Made by a program: the position numbers and the translations under genes. Of a DNA stretch of 6,806 bases, positions 1 through 5,901 are shown piece by piece. Below the pieces are notes generated by a model, which was not told where the DNA came from, did no database searches, and worked only from the letters and a program-made list of their open reading frames with translations. Source of the DNA: Eubacterium sp. (lineage in GTDB: Bacteria > Bacillota > Clostridia > Oscillospirales > Acutalibacteraceae); assembly GCA_029052085.1 (NCBI GenBank), contig JAIDJS010000065.1, positions 2,427-9,232 on the forward strand, in the 5' to 3' direction. The stretch's first letter is position 1. Every line of letters begins with the position of its first letter.

Positions 1-293
1 ACATTCCCATATTCTTCAAACTGTTTTATAACTTTTTTAATTTCAAAGATATCTTGAGCGTAATAAGCCTCTGTATACAAATCACTGTCTGCAAATTTTT
101 TGATATCTGCTTCATTGTAATAAAAAACATAATATATATCTGCATCTATACCGATGTATTCCCTGCCGTCATAATCACTGTAACCCTTAAAAATCGCTTC
201 ATTCTTCATATATATCGGCAGACTATCATAGATAAACATACTACCAATCAATACTGCAGTTACTAATGCAATAGATAAAAAAACTTTTTTCAT
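1..293 (-). CDS. Partial membrane-anchored or secreted protein, C-terminus outside the window
   Basis: Reading leftward from the ATG at 293-291 gives 97 codons with no stop before the window edge. The start has a good AAGGA Shine-Dalgarno at 301-305, seven bases upstream. The protein begins MKKVFLSIALVTAVLIGSMF, a short basic end followed by a hydrophobic stretch (about residues 5-22), which fits an uncleaved anchor or a signal peptide. No lipobox cysteine is visible. The remainder is rich in Tyr, Asp and Glu (for example ADIYYVFYYNEADIKKF) and should lie outside the cytoplasm. I do not recognise the family. It lies 70 bases downstream of the small membrane protein gene on the same strand with no convincing terminator between, so it may be the last part of the DUF2975 operon. 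Coding status is supported by the start signal, the signal-like N-terminus and the open frame. Confidence 0.72.
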   Translation of the reverse strand, partial: MKKVFLSIALVTAVLIGSMFIYDSLPIYMKNEAIFKGYSDYDGREYIGIDADIYYVFYYNEADIKKFADSDLYTEAYYAQDIFEIKKVIKQFEEYGN

Positions 294-363
294 ACTCTTA
301 TCCTTTTTGTTAATCAAAATGAGCCAAAATTTCATGTAACGGCAAAAACCTTTACAGCTTTTT

Positions 364-648
364 CTAAACAAACATATAGCAAATAATAAACACAAACGAA
401 ACGAAGCCTGCCAAAATACATATATCACTTATGACTCTGAATACAGCTTTTTCAGTTAGACATAATATTTCCGGCAAAATTCCAACTGCCATAACCGCTA
501 TATTAATAAAAGCGATTATCGGCAAAGCTGTTACAAGAAGAAGCGGCAGCACAAACATTATCATTATATAACAGCCAACTATAAGAGAAGCACATAATAA
601 CTTTGTATTAAAAATAAAATCCCTGTTTATCCGTCTGTTTCGTTTCAT
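364..648 (-). CDS. Small hydrophobic membrane protein, unrecognised family
   Basis: The product has 94 residues. After a basic N-terminus (MKRNRRINRD) there are about three membrane segments, near residues 17-38, 40-60 and 70-92, and the protein ends within the last one. The Arg-rich start suggests the N-terminus is cytoplasmic. It follows the XRE regulator stop by 26 bases on the same strand, so it is probably the third gene of the DUF2975 unit. The Shine-Dalgarno is weak: only a GGGG run at 657-660, eight bases from the ATG, so it may depend on translation of the gene upstream. No other in-frame start upstream has better support. I cannot assign a function. A membrane partner of the neighbouring DUF2975 protein is possible from position alone. 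Confidence 0.68.
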   Translation of the reverse strand: MKRNRRINRDFIFNTKLLCASLIVGCYIMIMFVLPLLLVTALPIIAFINIAVMAVGILPEILCLTEKAVFRVISDICILAGFVSFVFIICYMFV

Positions 649-674
649 AGAATGCGCCCCGTTCTTTTCATATA

Positions 675-881
675 CTATTCCTCAACAAATTCAAGAATAT
701 CCCCCGGCTGGCAATCAAGCTCTTTGCATATTGCTTCAAGCGTTGAAAAACGAACTGCCTTTGCCTTCCCCGTTTTTAAAATGGATAAATTTGCAGGTGT
801 TATCCCGATTTTTGCCGCAAGCTCATTTGAGGACATTTTACGCTTTGCAAGCATAACATCCAGATTTACTACTATGCTCAT
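675..881 (-). CDS. Small XRE-family (Cro/CI, YozG-like) transcriptional regulator
   Basis: This 68-residue protein is almost entirely one XRE helix-turn-helix domain. The HTH lies near residues 17-38 (SSNELAAKIGITPANLSILK), followed by the typical STLEAICKELDCQPGDILEF segment that closes the five-helix bundle. The start is set at 881 because AAGGAGG (887-893) lies five bases upstream. A longer reading frame from 908 would begin inside the preceding gene. That Shine-Dalgarno overlaps the stop codon of the DUF2975 gene (892-894), so the two are translationally coupled. Small YozG-type regulators of this kind are regularly paired with DUF2975 membrane proteins, as here. The likely role is a DNA-binding repressor or activator of its own operon. 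The target is not shown by the sequence. Confidence 0.92.
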   Translation of the reverse strand: MSIVVNLDVMLAKRKMSSNELAAKIGITPANLSILKTGKAKAVRFSTLEAICKELDCQPGDILEFVEE

Positions 882-886
882 ATTGC

Positions 887-893
887 CCTCCTT
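887..893 (-). promoter_or_regulatory. Shine-Dalgarno that sets the XRE start and overlaps the upstream stop
   Basis: On the minus strand AAGGAGG lies five bases before the ATG at 881. It shares bases with the TAA stop (892-894) of the DUF2975 gene. This fixes the regulator start at 881 instead of 908 and implies translational coupling. Confidence 0.85.
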
Positions 894-1398
894 ATATTGT
901 AAGTTCATTTTCTTCTTTGATTTTTATTGCAGCTTCAAAAATATTTTTAACAACTCTTACAACTACGCCTACAAACAGCTCTGCAACCGCAACGCAGAAT
1001 GCAAAAATGGAATAATACCAATCCGCAACAGATATAAAGGTTACGCGTATTGTACCAATCGTATCCAGATGCATCCTTAAAATAACAACTACAACAAACA
1101 AAAAGGTTACCATAGATACAAAAAAGCAAAGCCAGCTGAATATTCTTAAAAGCTTAACATTTGTATTATCAAATACAATTCCCTTTTTTATATGAATTAA
1201 AAGCTTATCAAGACACATAAGTGCAATATATCCTACAGGAACAGAAATATAAAACGGAATAACATAAAATGCCAATGGTCCATAATCCTTTACTGCTATC
1301 GGAATAATGACTGATGCTGCAGCAACAACCGTTAATATCAAATAGAATATCCTTACCATACAATGCGTTAGCTGAACTGATTTTTCTTTATTCCACAT
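892..1398 (-). CDS. DUF2975 family integral membrane protein
   Basis: The product has 168 residues with four predicted membrane helices near 15-34, 43-63, 85-107 and 127-147. Features typical of DUF2975 are visible: a GIVFDNTNVKLLRIFSW stretch between helices 2 and 3 (residues 73-89), and a cytoplasmic C-terminal tail, RVVKNIFEAAIKIKEENELTI-like (residues 148-168), rich in charged residues. The start at 1398 is chosen because GGAGG (1407-1411) lies eight bases upstream and a consensus promoter sits just before it. A longer frame up to 1536 would run through promoter and terminator DNA. It is the first gene of an operon with the YozG-like XRE regulator directly behind it, the standard DUF2975 neighbourhood. 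The biochemical role of DUF2975 proteins is unknown. A membrane sensor or sequestering partner for the regulator is a reasonable inference, not shown. Confidence 0.9.
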   Translation of the reverse strand: MWNKEKSVQLTHCMVRIFYLILTVVAAASVIIPIAVKDYGPLAFYVIPFYISVPVGYIALMCLDKLLIHIKKGIVFDNTNVKLLRIFSWLCFFVSMVTFLFVVVVILRMHLDTIGTIRVTFISVADWYYSIFAFCVAVAELFVGVVVRVVKNIFEAAIKIKEENELTI

Positions 1399-1432
1399 AA
1401 AAATTTCCTCCAAAAGAATTATTTTCAACTTT

Positions 1433-1461
1433 GTTATAACACTAAAATTATCGTTTGTCAA
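1433..1461 (-). promoter_or_regulatory. Sigma-A promoter of the DUF2975-XRE operon
   Basis: On the minus strand, -35 TTGACA (1456-1461) and -10 TATAAC (1433-1438) are separated by 17 bases (1439-1455). That matches the housekeeping consensus at 11 of 12 positions. The predicted transcription start is near 1426, giving a leader of about 27 bases that holds the GGAGG ribosome binding site. It lies just downstream of the terminator closing the preceding minus-strand unit, so the DUF2975 operon is an independent transcript. Confidence 0.85.
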
Positions 1462-1489
1462 TAATTTTTTATTATTTTTCAGAAATTTT

Positions 1490-1521
1490 ATGTACAAAAA
1501 AGGAGTGGCTCTGCCACTCCC
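1490..1521 (-). terminator. Intrinsic terminator after the small membrane gene
   Basis: A perfect 8-bp stem, GGAGTGGC (1502-1509) with GCCACTCC (1513-1520), encloses a 3-base loop. On the minus strand it is followed by six T residues (1496-1501). It lies 17 bases past the stop at 1537 and ends the recD2/mreB-like/small membrane gene transcript. Confidence 0.92.
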
Positions 1522-1536
1522 AAAACAGTATTTCAA

Positions 1537-1809
1537 TTAAAACCAGCCTAATTTTGAATTTGCATAAACAATCAGAACCAAATCAACAACAAACATAACA
1601 AGTGAAATCACACCTGCTATCATTGCCTTTTTATTCCGCGATTTTGTTTCATCTGAAAGCTCTGCTCCCTTATTTTTCATAACAAGAGGAGCAACAATAC
1701 CCATAACACCGAATGCAGGGCAGATACCGATTATGCAGACACCTATAATTGCCGATACAAATGAAAAGCGTGAAATCTTATCAAGTACATTTTCATTTTC
1801 GTTTTTCAT
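1537..1809 (-). CDS. Small two-segment membrane protein, DUF4190-like
   Basis: The product has 90 residues. A charged N-terminus (residues 1-14) leads to a hydrophobic block (about 15-44) containing GVCIIGICPAFGVMGIVAPLV, which may be one helix or a hairpin. A polar loop (KNKGAELSDETKSRNKKA, 46-62) precedes a second membrane helix (about 63-84). The order, hydrophobic block, charged loop, then a KKAMIAGVISLVM helix, resembles small DUF4190-type membrane proteins, but this is a resemblance by eye only. GGAGG (1816-1820), six bases before the ATG, supports the start. The gene begins 13 bases after the stop of the MreB-like gene and is followed by a strong terminator, so it is the last gene of that transcript. 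Function is unknown. A membrane partner for the MreB-like protein is possible from position alone. Confidence 0.8.
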   Translation of the reverse strand: MKNENENVLDKISRFSFVSAIIGVCIIGICPAFGVMGIVAPLVMKNKGAELSDETKSRNKKAMIAGVISLVMFVVDLVLIVYANSKLGWF

Positions 1810-1822
1810 ATTTTCCCTCCGC

Positions 1823-2851
1823 TTATTTTATTCTGACATCCTGCTTTGTTCTGAATCGATATCCATACTGATCAAGCAGGTGCATTTTATTAAGAGCAAC
1901 CATTGCACCCTTTGCAACACACAGTTCCGCTCTCGGAGCAATGGTAACATCAAGATTAAGTGCTTCTGAAAACATTTTATCAATTCCGTATAATTCAGAG
2001 CTGCCGCCTGTTAATATAACCTCACCCGATGTTATATCTGCCATAAGCTGGGGAGAGGTTCTTTCAAACAAAGCAATTGCAGAATTGGAAAGCTGGTCAA
2101 AAAGCGGTTTTAAACACGCATAAAGTTTATTTCCCGTTATTTCAGCTATGCCCGGAAGCCCCGTTACCATATCTCTTCCCTTAACCTGCATAACAACATC
2201 CTCTTCTCGGGGAACAGCGCCGCCGATATTTTTCTTTACCTCTTCGGCAGTCCGCTTACCAATCAGAATGCCATATTCATTATGCAGATACTTGGTTATT
2301 TCATCATCAAAATGATTTCCGGCAAGCCGCAGTGTTTCAACCTGATTCATAGTACCCTGACTTACAACAGCCATATCCGTTGTTCCGCCGCCGATATCAA
2401 TAACAAACACACCGGCAGGAAGAAGCGGATCTATCCCGGCACCGAAAGCAGCACAAAGTGCCTCTTCAACCAGACAAACCGACCTTGCCCCGGCTGTTAT
2501 AATAACAGAAACAAGCGTTCTTTTTTCAACATCCGTACTGAGCGCCGAAATGGATGCAACCACTCTTGGCTTAAAAAGACTTTTTCCGATTACCTTATCT
2601 ATAAAGAATTTAACCATTTGCTGTGCAATGGAATAATTCGTTACGGCGCCATTTACAATCGGCTGAATCACGGTTACACCGTCAGGCTCTCTGCCCTCAA
2701 GATAATAAGCACGCCTGCCTGCATATAATATTTTTTCAGTTTCGGTATCATAAGCAACATAGGACGGCTCATTAACAACAACACCCTTCCCCGGTACTGT
2801 TATAACAATTGAGCTTGAGCCTAAATCTATACCTAAATCATAACCAAACAT
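1823..2851 (-). CDS. MreB/Mbl-family rod-shape actin homologue, divergent
   Basis: This 342-residue protein has the usual MreB length and the actin-fold ATPase motifs: phosphate-1 loop GIDLGSSSIVI (residues 7-17), phosphate-2 loop VIDIGGGTTD (150-159), and adenosine motif VILTGGSSELYGID (278-291). A conserved GRDMVTGLP (225-233) is also present, as in MreB and Mbl. MreB proteins form membrane-bound filaments that position the peptidoglycan elongation machinery. Several normally invariant spots differ from MreB/Mbl as I recall them: GSSS where GTAN is usual, EEALCAAFGAG (129-139) lacking the proline of EEP, and GGSS for GGGA. It may therefore be a specialised paralogue. AAGGA lies nine bases before the ATG. 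It follows recD2 by 49 bases with no terminator seen, and precedes a small membrane gene by 13. mreC and mreD are not adjacent. Family assignment is firm; the exact role is uncertain. Confidence 0.93.
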   Translation of the reverse strand: MFGYDLGIDLGSSSIVITVPGKGVVVNEPSYVAYDTETEKILYAGRRAYYLEGREPDGVTVIQPIVNGAVTNYSIAQQMVKFFIDKVIGKSLFKPRVVASISALSTDVEKRTLVSVIITAGARSVCLVEEALCAAFGAGIDPLLPAGVFVIDIGGGTTDMAVVSQGTMNQVETLRLAGNHFDDEITKYLHNEYGILIGKRTAEEVKKNIGGAVPREEDVVMQVKGRDMVTGLPGIAEITGNKLYACLKPLFDQLSNSAIALFERTSPQLMADITSGEVILTGGSSELYGIDKMFSEALNLDVTIAPRAELCVAKGAMVALNKMHLLDQYGYRFRTKQDVRIK

Positions 2852-2900
2852 ATTTTCATTTCCTTAACATAATATAAAACCATTAAATATATAATAAATG

Positions 2901-5123
2901 TTACTCCAAGAACGGATTATTGTCAACAGTTAAAAAGTAGCCAAGTGCGCTGTATCGTCTTGTTTCCTTATCATTTTCAACCATTGCCTTAACCGAATTT
3001 TCATTGCCTACAAGTACAATAAGATTTTTTGCCCTTGTCAGTGCAGTATAAAACAGATTTCTGTAAGACAGCTTATGCGGCACAGAAAGCACAGGCATAA
3101 CAACCGCATCAAACTCCGATCCCTGGCTTTTATGCACAGTCATTGCATAGGCAAGCTCAAGCTGCTTTGCATGTTCAAGAGAATACATAGCCTCTCTGTC
3201 ATCAAATCTCACATTCAGAATATCATTCGCTTTATCAATATTTATCAGAATTCCGATATCTCCGTTGAACACTCCCGTACCGTTTTCTCCTGACTTAAAC
3301 CACGGAACATCATAATTGTTTTTAATCTGCATAACCTTATCGCCTTCACGAAGCACATAGCCGTTATGCTTAATTTCAGCCTTTTCACGTGATGCCGGAT
3401 TCAGCCTCTGCTGCAAAAGGAAATTCAGATTTTCCGTGCCTACATCGCCCTTTCGGCTCGGGCAAAGCACCTGAATATCCGTTAAAATATCATATCCGTA
3501 GCTTACAGGCAGACGACGTGTAACCAGATCCACAATTTTTTTTGAAGCATTATAAAGTGCATTCTCCCTAAGCAGAAAGAAATCCGAATGAATATCATTA
3601 TGTGACATATCGGGCATATTTCCCCTTACAACCTCGTGTGCATTTGTTACAATAAGACTTTCCATTGCCTGCCTGAAGATTTTATCAAGTTCAACAACGG
3701 GTATCAGTCCGCTTTCCGTTAAATCCTTAAGCACATTGCCTGCACCAACTGCAGGAAGCTGATCCTTATCGCCGACCATAATCAGCCTTGCACTCATCGG
3801 CAGTGCTTCAAGAAAGCTGTCAAACAGCTTGATATCCACCATGGAAAGCTCATCAATAATTACGGCATCCACATCAAGCTTGTTCTTTCTGTTGTAAACA
3901 AAGGATGGCTCCGTTGCACCGTCCTTATATTCAACCTCAAGCAGTCGATGAATCGTTTTCGCATCAAAGCCCGTAAGCTCACTCATTCTTTTAGCAGCTC
4001 TGCCTGTCGGGGCAGCAAGTGCAACATTCATCCCCCTGCTTTTCATAAGAGCAATAATACCACGGACTGTTGTTGTTTTACCCGTTCCGGGACCGCCTGT
4101 TAAAATCAGCATACCCTGATTCACTGCAATTTCAATAGCAGCACGCTGCTTATCATCAAACTCGATTTTATTGCTTTGCTCAAAAGCGAAAATCTCACTT
4201 GAATCAACCTGAATCTGCCTTGGCGGATAATTTACCATTACCTTGACTCTGTCTGCAACTGCAGTTTCGGCATCATAGATTTCGGGAGCAAAAAGAAATT
4301 CTTTTCCGTTGATTTCAGCAGAAACAAGCTGCTGACCCTGAAGGGCATTATCAATTGCAATTTCAGCATGATCCTCAGAGCATTCCAGATAATTCATTGC
4401 CGATTTTAAAACCGCCGTTCTTGGCAGGCAGGTATGCCCGTTATCTAAATTATGACGAACAATATATGTAACACAAGCCTGACATCTGTAATCAAACAAA
4501 TCCGGAGAATTCAGATTATCTGCAATCTCTTCCGCTCGTGTAAAGGTATATCCCTTGTCACACACAAATGCAAACGGATTGTCAGAAATAATATCATAAG
4601 CCTCTGACTGAAACAGATTATAAGCCTGAAACGCCTCCGCCTGGCTTAATCCCAGCTTCGTTAAAGCCTGAATCGTTTCTCTGGAAGCAAACTGAGCCTT
4701 GAACTCCTGCTGAATTTTACGAGCCTTGGGCTTGCTTATCCCTTTTATGGAGGAAAGGCGGTCAACATCATTTTCAATGACATCAAATGCCTCTTTTCCA
4801 AAAGCTTCTACGATTTTAATGGCAGTTGCTTCCCTTATACCCTTTATAATACCGCTTGCAAGATAGCGAAGAATCCCTGCTTCATTTTCAGGCAGAGTCT
4901 GTTCTATAAGACTTGCTTTAAACTGATTGCCGTAGGTTGAATGATTAACCCATTCGCCCATAAGGCGCACCTCTACACCCTCGGCAAGCTCCGGAAAGCT
5001 TCCGACAACGGTTATCGGTTCACCCTCGGAAGAAATAACCATAACGGTGTATCCGTTTTCACTGTTGAAATACGTTATTTCCTCAATCGTGCCTATCAAA
5101 TTTTCAAGCATTACATCTGCCAT
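2901..5123 (-). CDS. recD2: RecD2-type ATP-dependent 5'-3' DNA helicase (SF1B)
   Basis: The product has 740 residues, the normal RecD2 length. The N-terminal region (about 1-90) is OB-like. Helix-hairpin-helix segments follow, near 80-190, including GISKPKARKIQQEF and GLSQAEAF. Two RecA-like motor domains come next: Q-motif FDDKQRAAIEIA (about 322-333), Walker A GGPGTGKTT (343-351), motif Ia AAPTGRAAKRM (about 371-381), Walker B VIIDE (421-425), motif III GDKDQLPAVG (451-460), motif V TVHKSQGSEFD (662-672) and motif VI YTALTRAK (692-699). All catalytic residues appear intact. RecD2 enzymes act without RecBC, unwinding DNA 5' to 3' in repair and replication-fork maintenance. The ATG at 5123 is preferred over a GTG at 5132, because AGGTGA (5129-5134), the Shine-Dalgarno, contains that GTG. 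The gene probably shares a transcript with the MreB-like gene downstream. Confidence 0.97.
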   Translation of the reverse strand: MADVMLENLIGTIEEITYFNSENGYTVMVISSEGEPITVVGSFPELAEGVEVRLMGEWVNHSTYGNQFKASLIEQTLPENEAGILRYLASGIIKGIREATAIKIVEAFGKEAFDVIENDVDRLSSIKGISKPKARKIQQEFKAQFASRETIQALTKLGLSQAEAFQAYNLFQSEAYDIISDNPFAFVCDKGYTFTRAEEIADNLNSPDLFDYRCQACVTYIVRHNLDNGHTCLPRTAVLKSAMNYLECSEDHAEIAIDNALQGQQLVSAEINGKEFLFAPEIYDAETAVADRVKVMVNYPPRQIQVDSSEIFAFEQSNKIEFDDKQRAAIEIAVNQGMLILTGGPGTGKTTTVRGIIALMKSRGMNVALAAPTGRAAKRMSELTGFDAKTIHRLLEVEYKDGATEPSFVYNRKNKLDVDAVIIDELSMVDIKLFDSFLEALPMSARLIMVGDKDQLPAVGAGNVLKDLTESGLIPVVELDKIFRQAMESLIVTNAHEVVRGNMPDMSHNDIHSDFFLLRENALYNASKKIVDLVTRRLPVSYGYDILTDIQVLCPSRKGDVGTENLNFLLQQRLNPASREKAEIKHNGYVLREGDKVMQIKNNYDVPWFKSGENGTGVFNGDIGILINIDKANDILNVRFDDREAMYSLEHAKQLELAYAMTVHKSQGSEFDAVVMPVLSVPHKLSYRNLFYTALTRAKNLIVLVGNENSVKAMVENDKETRRYSALGYFLTVDNNPFLE

Positions 5124-5128
5124 AATTT

Positions 5129-5134
5129 TCACCT
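5129..5134 (-). promoter_or_regulatory. Shine-Dalgarno that decides the recD2 start
   Basis: AGGTGA on the minus strand lies five bases before the ATG at 5123. The upstream in-frame GTG (5130-5132) is part of this site and has no ribosome binding site of its own, so the ATG is the more likely start. Confidence 0.7.
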
Positions 5135-5139
5135 GAACA

Positions 5140-5168
5140 ATTGTACCATAAAATAGATAAAATGAAAA
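5140..5168 (-). promoter_or_regulatory. Candidate extended -10 promoter for recD2
   Basis: On the minus strand TGGTACAAT (5140-5148) matches an extended -10 (TGn plus TACAAT). A weak -35, TTTTCA (5163-5168), stands 17 bases upstream, 4 of 6 to consensus. It lies after the terminator of the preceding gene, so recD2 needs a promoter about here. The predicted start near 5134 would give a leader of only about 11 bases that begins with the Shine-Dalgarno. The -35 overlaps the foot of the terminator stem. Confidence 0.5.
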
Positions 5169-5196
5169 TAGCAGAACAATAAAGTTCCGCTATTTT
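5165..5196 (-). terminator. Intrinsic terminator after the DUF6442-XRE pair
   Basis: Arms 5165-5177 and 5184-5196 form a 13-bp stem around a 6-base loop. On the minus strand every position pairs, with one G-U wobble (5188 with 5173). On the plus strand that pair becomes an A-C mismatch, so the hairpin favours minus-strand RNA. It is followed by TTTTCATTTTATC-like sequence and lies about 25 bases past the XRE stop at 5222. Confidence 0.82.
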
Positions 5197-5221
5197 TGTG
5201 AATTTTACATTTTATTAAAAT

Positions 5222-5431
5222 TTAATCAAAATAAAACATATCTTCAAATCTGACATCAAGAGCAACACAAAGAATTAAAGCTAATTTAGCAGTTGGGCAA
5301 TACTGCCCCGTTTCAATTGAGCTTATTGTATTTCGGGATACACCAACCATTTGAGATAACTGAAATTGGGATAGATTACAGCTTGTTCGTATTTCCTTTA
5401 ATCTGTTTTTTAATACTAATTTATCGTCCAT
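5222..5431 (-). CDS. Small XRE-family (Cro/CI) transcriptional regulator
   Basis: This 69-residue protein is a single XRE helix-turn-helix domain. LKNRLKEIRTSCNLSQFQLS begins at residue 7, the recognition segment is VSRNTISSIETGQYCPTAKL (31-50), and it ends with the ALDVRFEDMFYF closing helix common in stand-alone Cro/CI-type regulators. The ATG at 5431 comes one base after the TGA stop (5433-5435) of the membrane gene upstream. The only ribosome binding site is a modest AGG inside the end of that gene, so translation is probably coupled. It likely represses its own operon: the promoter upstream carries a dyad over the -35 and repeated CAAG-core half-sites, as expected for such a dimeric regulator. 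The binding itself is inferred. A terminator follows the gene. Confidence 0.92.
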   Translation of the reverse strand: MDDKLVLKNRLKEIRTSCNLSQFQLSQMVGVSRNTISSIETGQYCPTAKLALILCVALDVRFEDMFYFD

Positions 5432-5432
5432 A

Positions 5433-5753
5433 TCAGCCTGCCAAATTCATCGCGTAATTAAAAGCAGAAGCAAGCGTTGCAATTAGCCAAACAATTGAAA
5501 TAAAAATATAATGCTTATCTCTAAGCTTAATTCCTTTATACATCCAGGTCGTTACATTGATTGATGTCAGTATTACCAAATATCCCGAGCCATTTCCTTT
5601 ATCAAGAAAGATTTCCACCATCATTAAAGTAAAACACACTGCCGCAGAAGAAACCATTGCAACAAATGCACTCTTTTTATTAACATCTTTATTATATTCA
5701 TCCTGTTTGCCGTTCTCTTTCCTGCTTTTCTCCAGGATTTCATTTTTATCCAT
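5433..5753 (-). CDS. DUF6442-type small membrane protein
   Basis: The product has 106 residues. It opens with MDKNEILEKSRKENGKQDEY, which I recognise as the conserved cytoplasmic start of DUF6442 proteins. A basic stretch (NKDVNKKS) and three membrane segments follow, near residues 28-50, 57-73 and 81-101. The motif TTWMYKGIKLRDKHY (68-82) lies in the loop between the second and third, a position also conserved in that family. AAGGAG (5762-5767) stands eight bases before the ATG at 5753. DUF6442 genes are commonly found beside a small XRE regulator, which is the case here with a one-base gap. The biochemical role is unknown. The paired arrangement suggests a regulator-membrane protein module under a shared promoter. 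The family assignment is from memory of the N-terminal signature. Confidence 0.85.
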   Translation of the reverse strand: MDKNEILEKSRKENGKQDEYNKDVNKKSAFVAMVSSAAVCFTLMMVEIFLDKGNGSGYLVILTSINVTTWMYKGIKLRDKHYIFISIVWLIATLASAFNYAMNLAG

Positions 5754-5766
5754 ATCCTACACTCCT

Positions 5767-5824
5767 TTGCCAAGTTTACTGTGCAAGATTATTATACCAT
5801 TGCCAAGTACACTTGTCAACAAGT
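5767..5824. promoter_or_regulatory. Probable operator array for the neighbouring XRE regulator
   Basis: A 14-bp dyad ACTTGTCAACAAGT (5811-5824, 6-bp arms, 2-base centre) covers the -35. Two identical 9-mers TTGCCAAGT lie at 5767-5775 (just after the transcription start) and 5800-5808 (in the spacer), exactly 33 bp apart, about three helical turns. A further CAAG core sits at 5784-5787. CAAGT at 5804-5808 also pairs with ACTTG at 5811-5815 as an overlapping dyad. The repeats fit cooperative binding by a dimeric XRE protein and promoter shut-off. The repeats are seen directly; the regulator is inferred from position. Confidence 0.65.
5791..5819 (-). promoter_or_regulatory. Perfect consensus sigma-A promoter of the DUF6442-XRE operon
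   Basis: On the minus strand -35 TTGACA (5814-5819) and -10 TATAAT (5791-5796) match the consensus fully with a 17-base spacer (5797-5813), plus a TGG upstream of the -10. The predicted start is near 5784, about 30 bases before the ATG at 5753. So strong a core promoter normally needs a repressor, and probable operator repeats overlap it. Confidence 0.92.
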
Positions 5825-5880
5825 ATTTATTTTAAGGAATAGAATCGGAATTGTGTTCGCTTTGTCATATCAGATATTTA

Positions 5881-5901
5881 TAAAATAAAACTTTTATTTT
5901 A
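5881..5901. repeat. AT-only inverted repeat beside the plus-strand promoter
   Basis: TAAAATAAAA (5881-5890) and TTTTATTTTA (5892-5901) are perfect 10-base inverted arms around a single C. The one-base centre rules out an ordinary RNA hairpin, so if functional it is a DNA site. It overlaps the -35 of the gene that starts at 5949. Low sequence complexity makes chance possible. Confidence 0.35.

Noticed and set aside
294..363. Terminator or promoter before the partial left-edge gene
   Set aside because: No stable hairpin with a T-run and no convincing -35/-10 pair could be found. A TTGCCG hexamer lacks a matching -10.
652..1080. 142-codon plus-strand open frame
   Set aside because: It lies antisense to the well-supported XRE and DUF2975 genes, has no ribosome binding site and an implausible composition, so it is a shadow frame.
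1399..1536. N-terminal extension of the DUF2975 gene to 1536
   Set aside because: The extension would translate the terminator and the -35/-10 region. GGAGG at 1407-1411 and the family start both point to 1398.
2282..2728. 148-codon plus-strand open frame
   Set aside because: It is fully antisense to the MreB-like gene, whose family motifs establish the true coding strand.
2852..2900. Promoter for the MreB-like gene
   Set aside because: TATATT/TATTAT hexamers occur in this AT-rich gap, but no -35 better than about 2 of 6 stands at the right distance.
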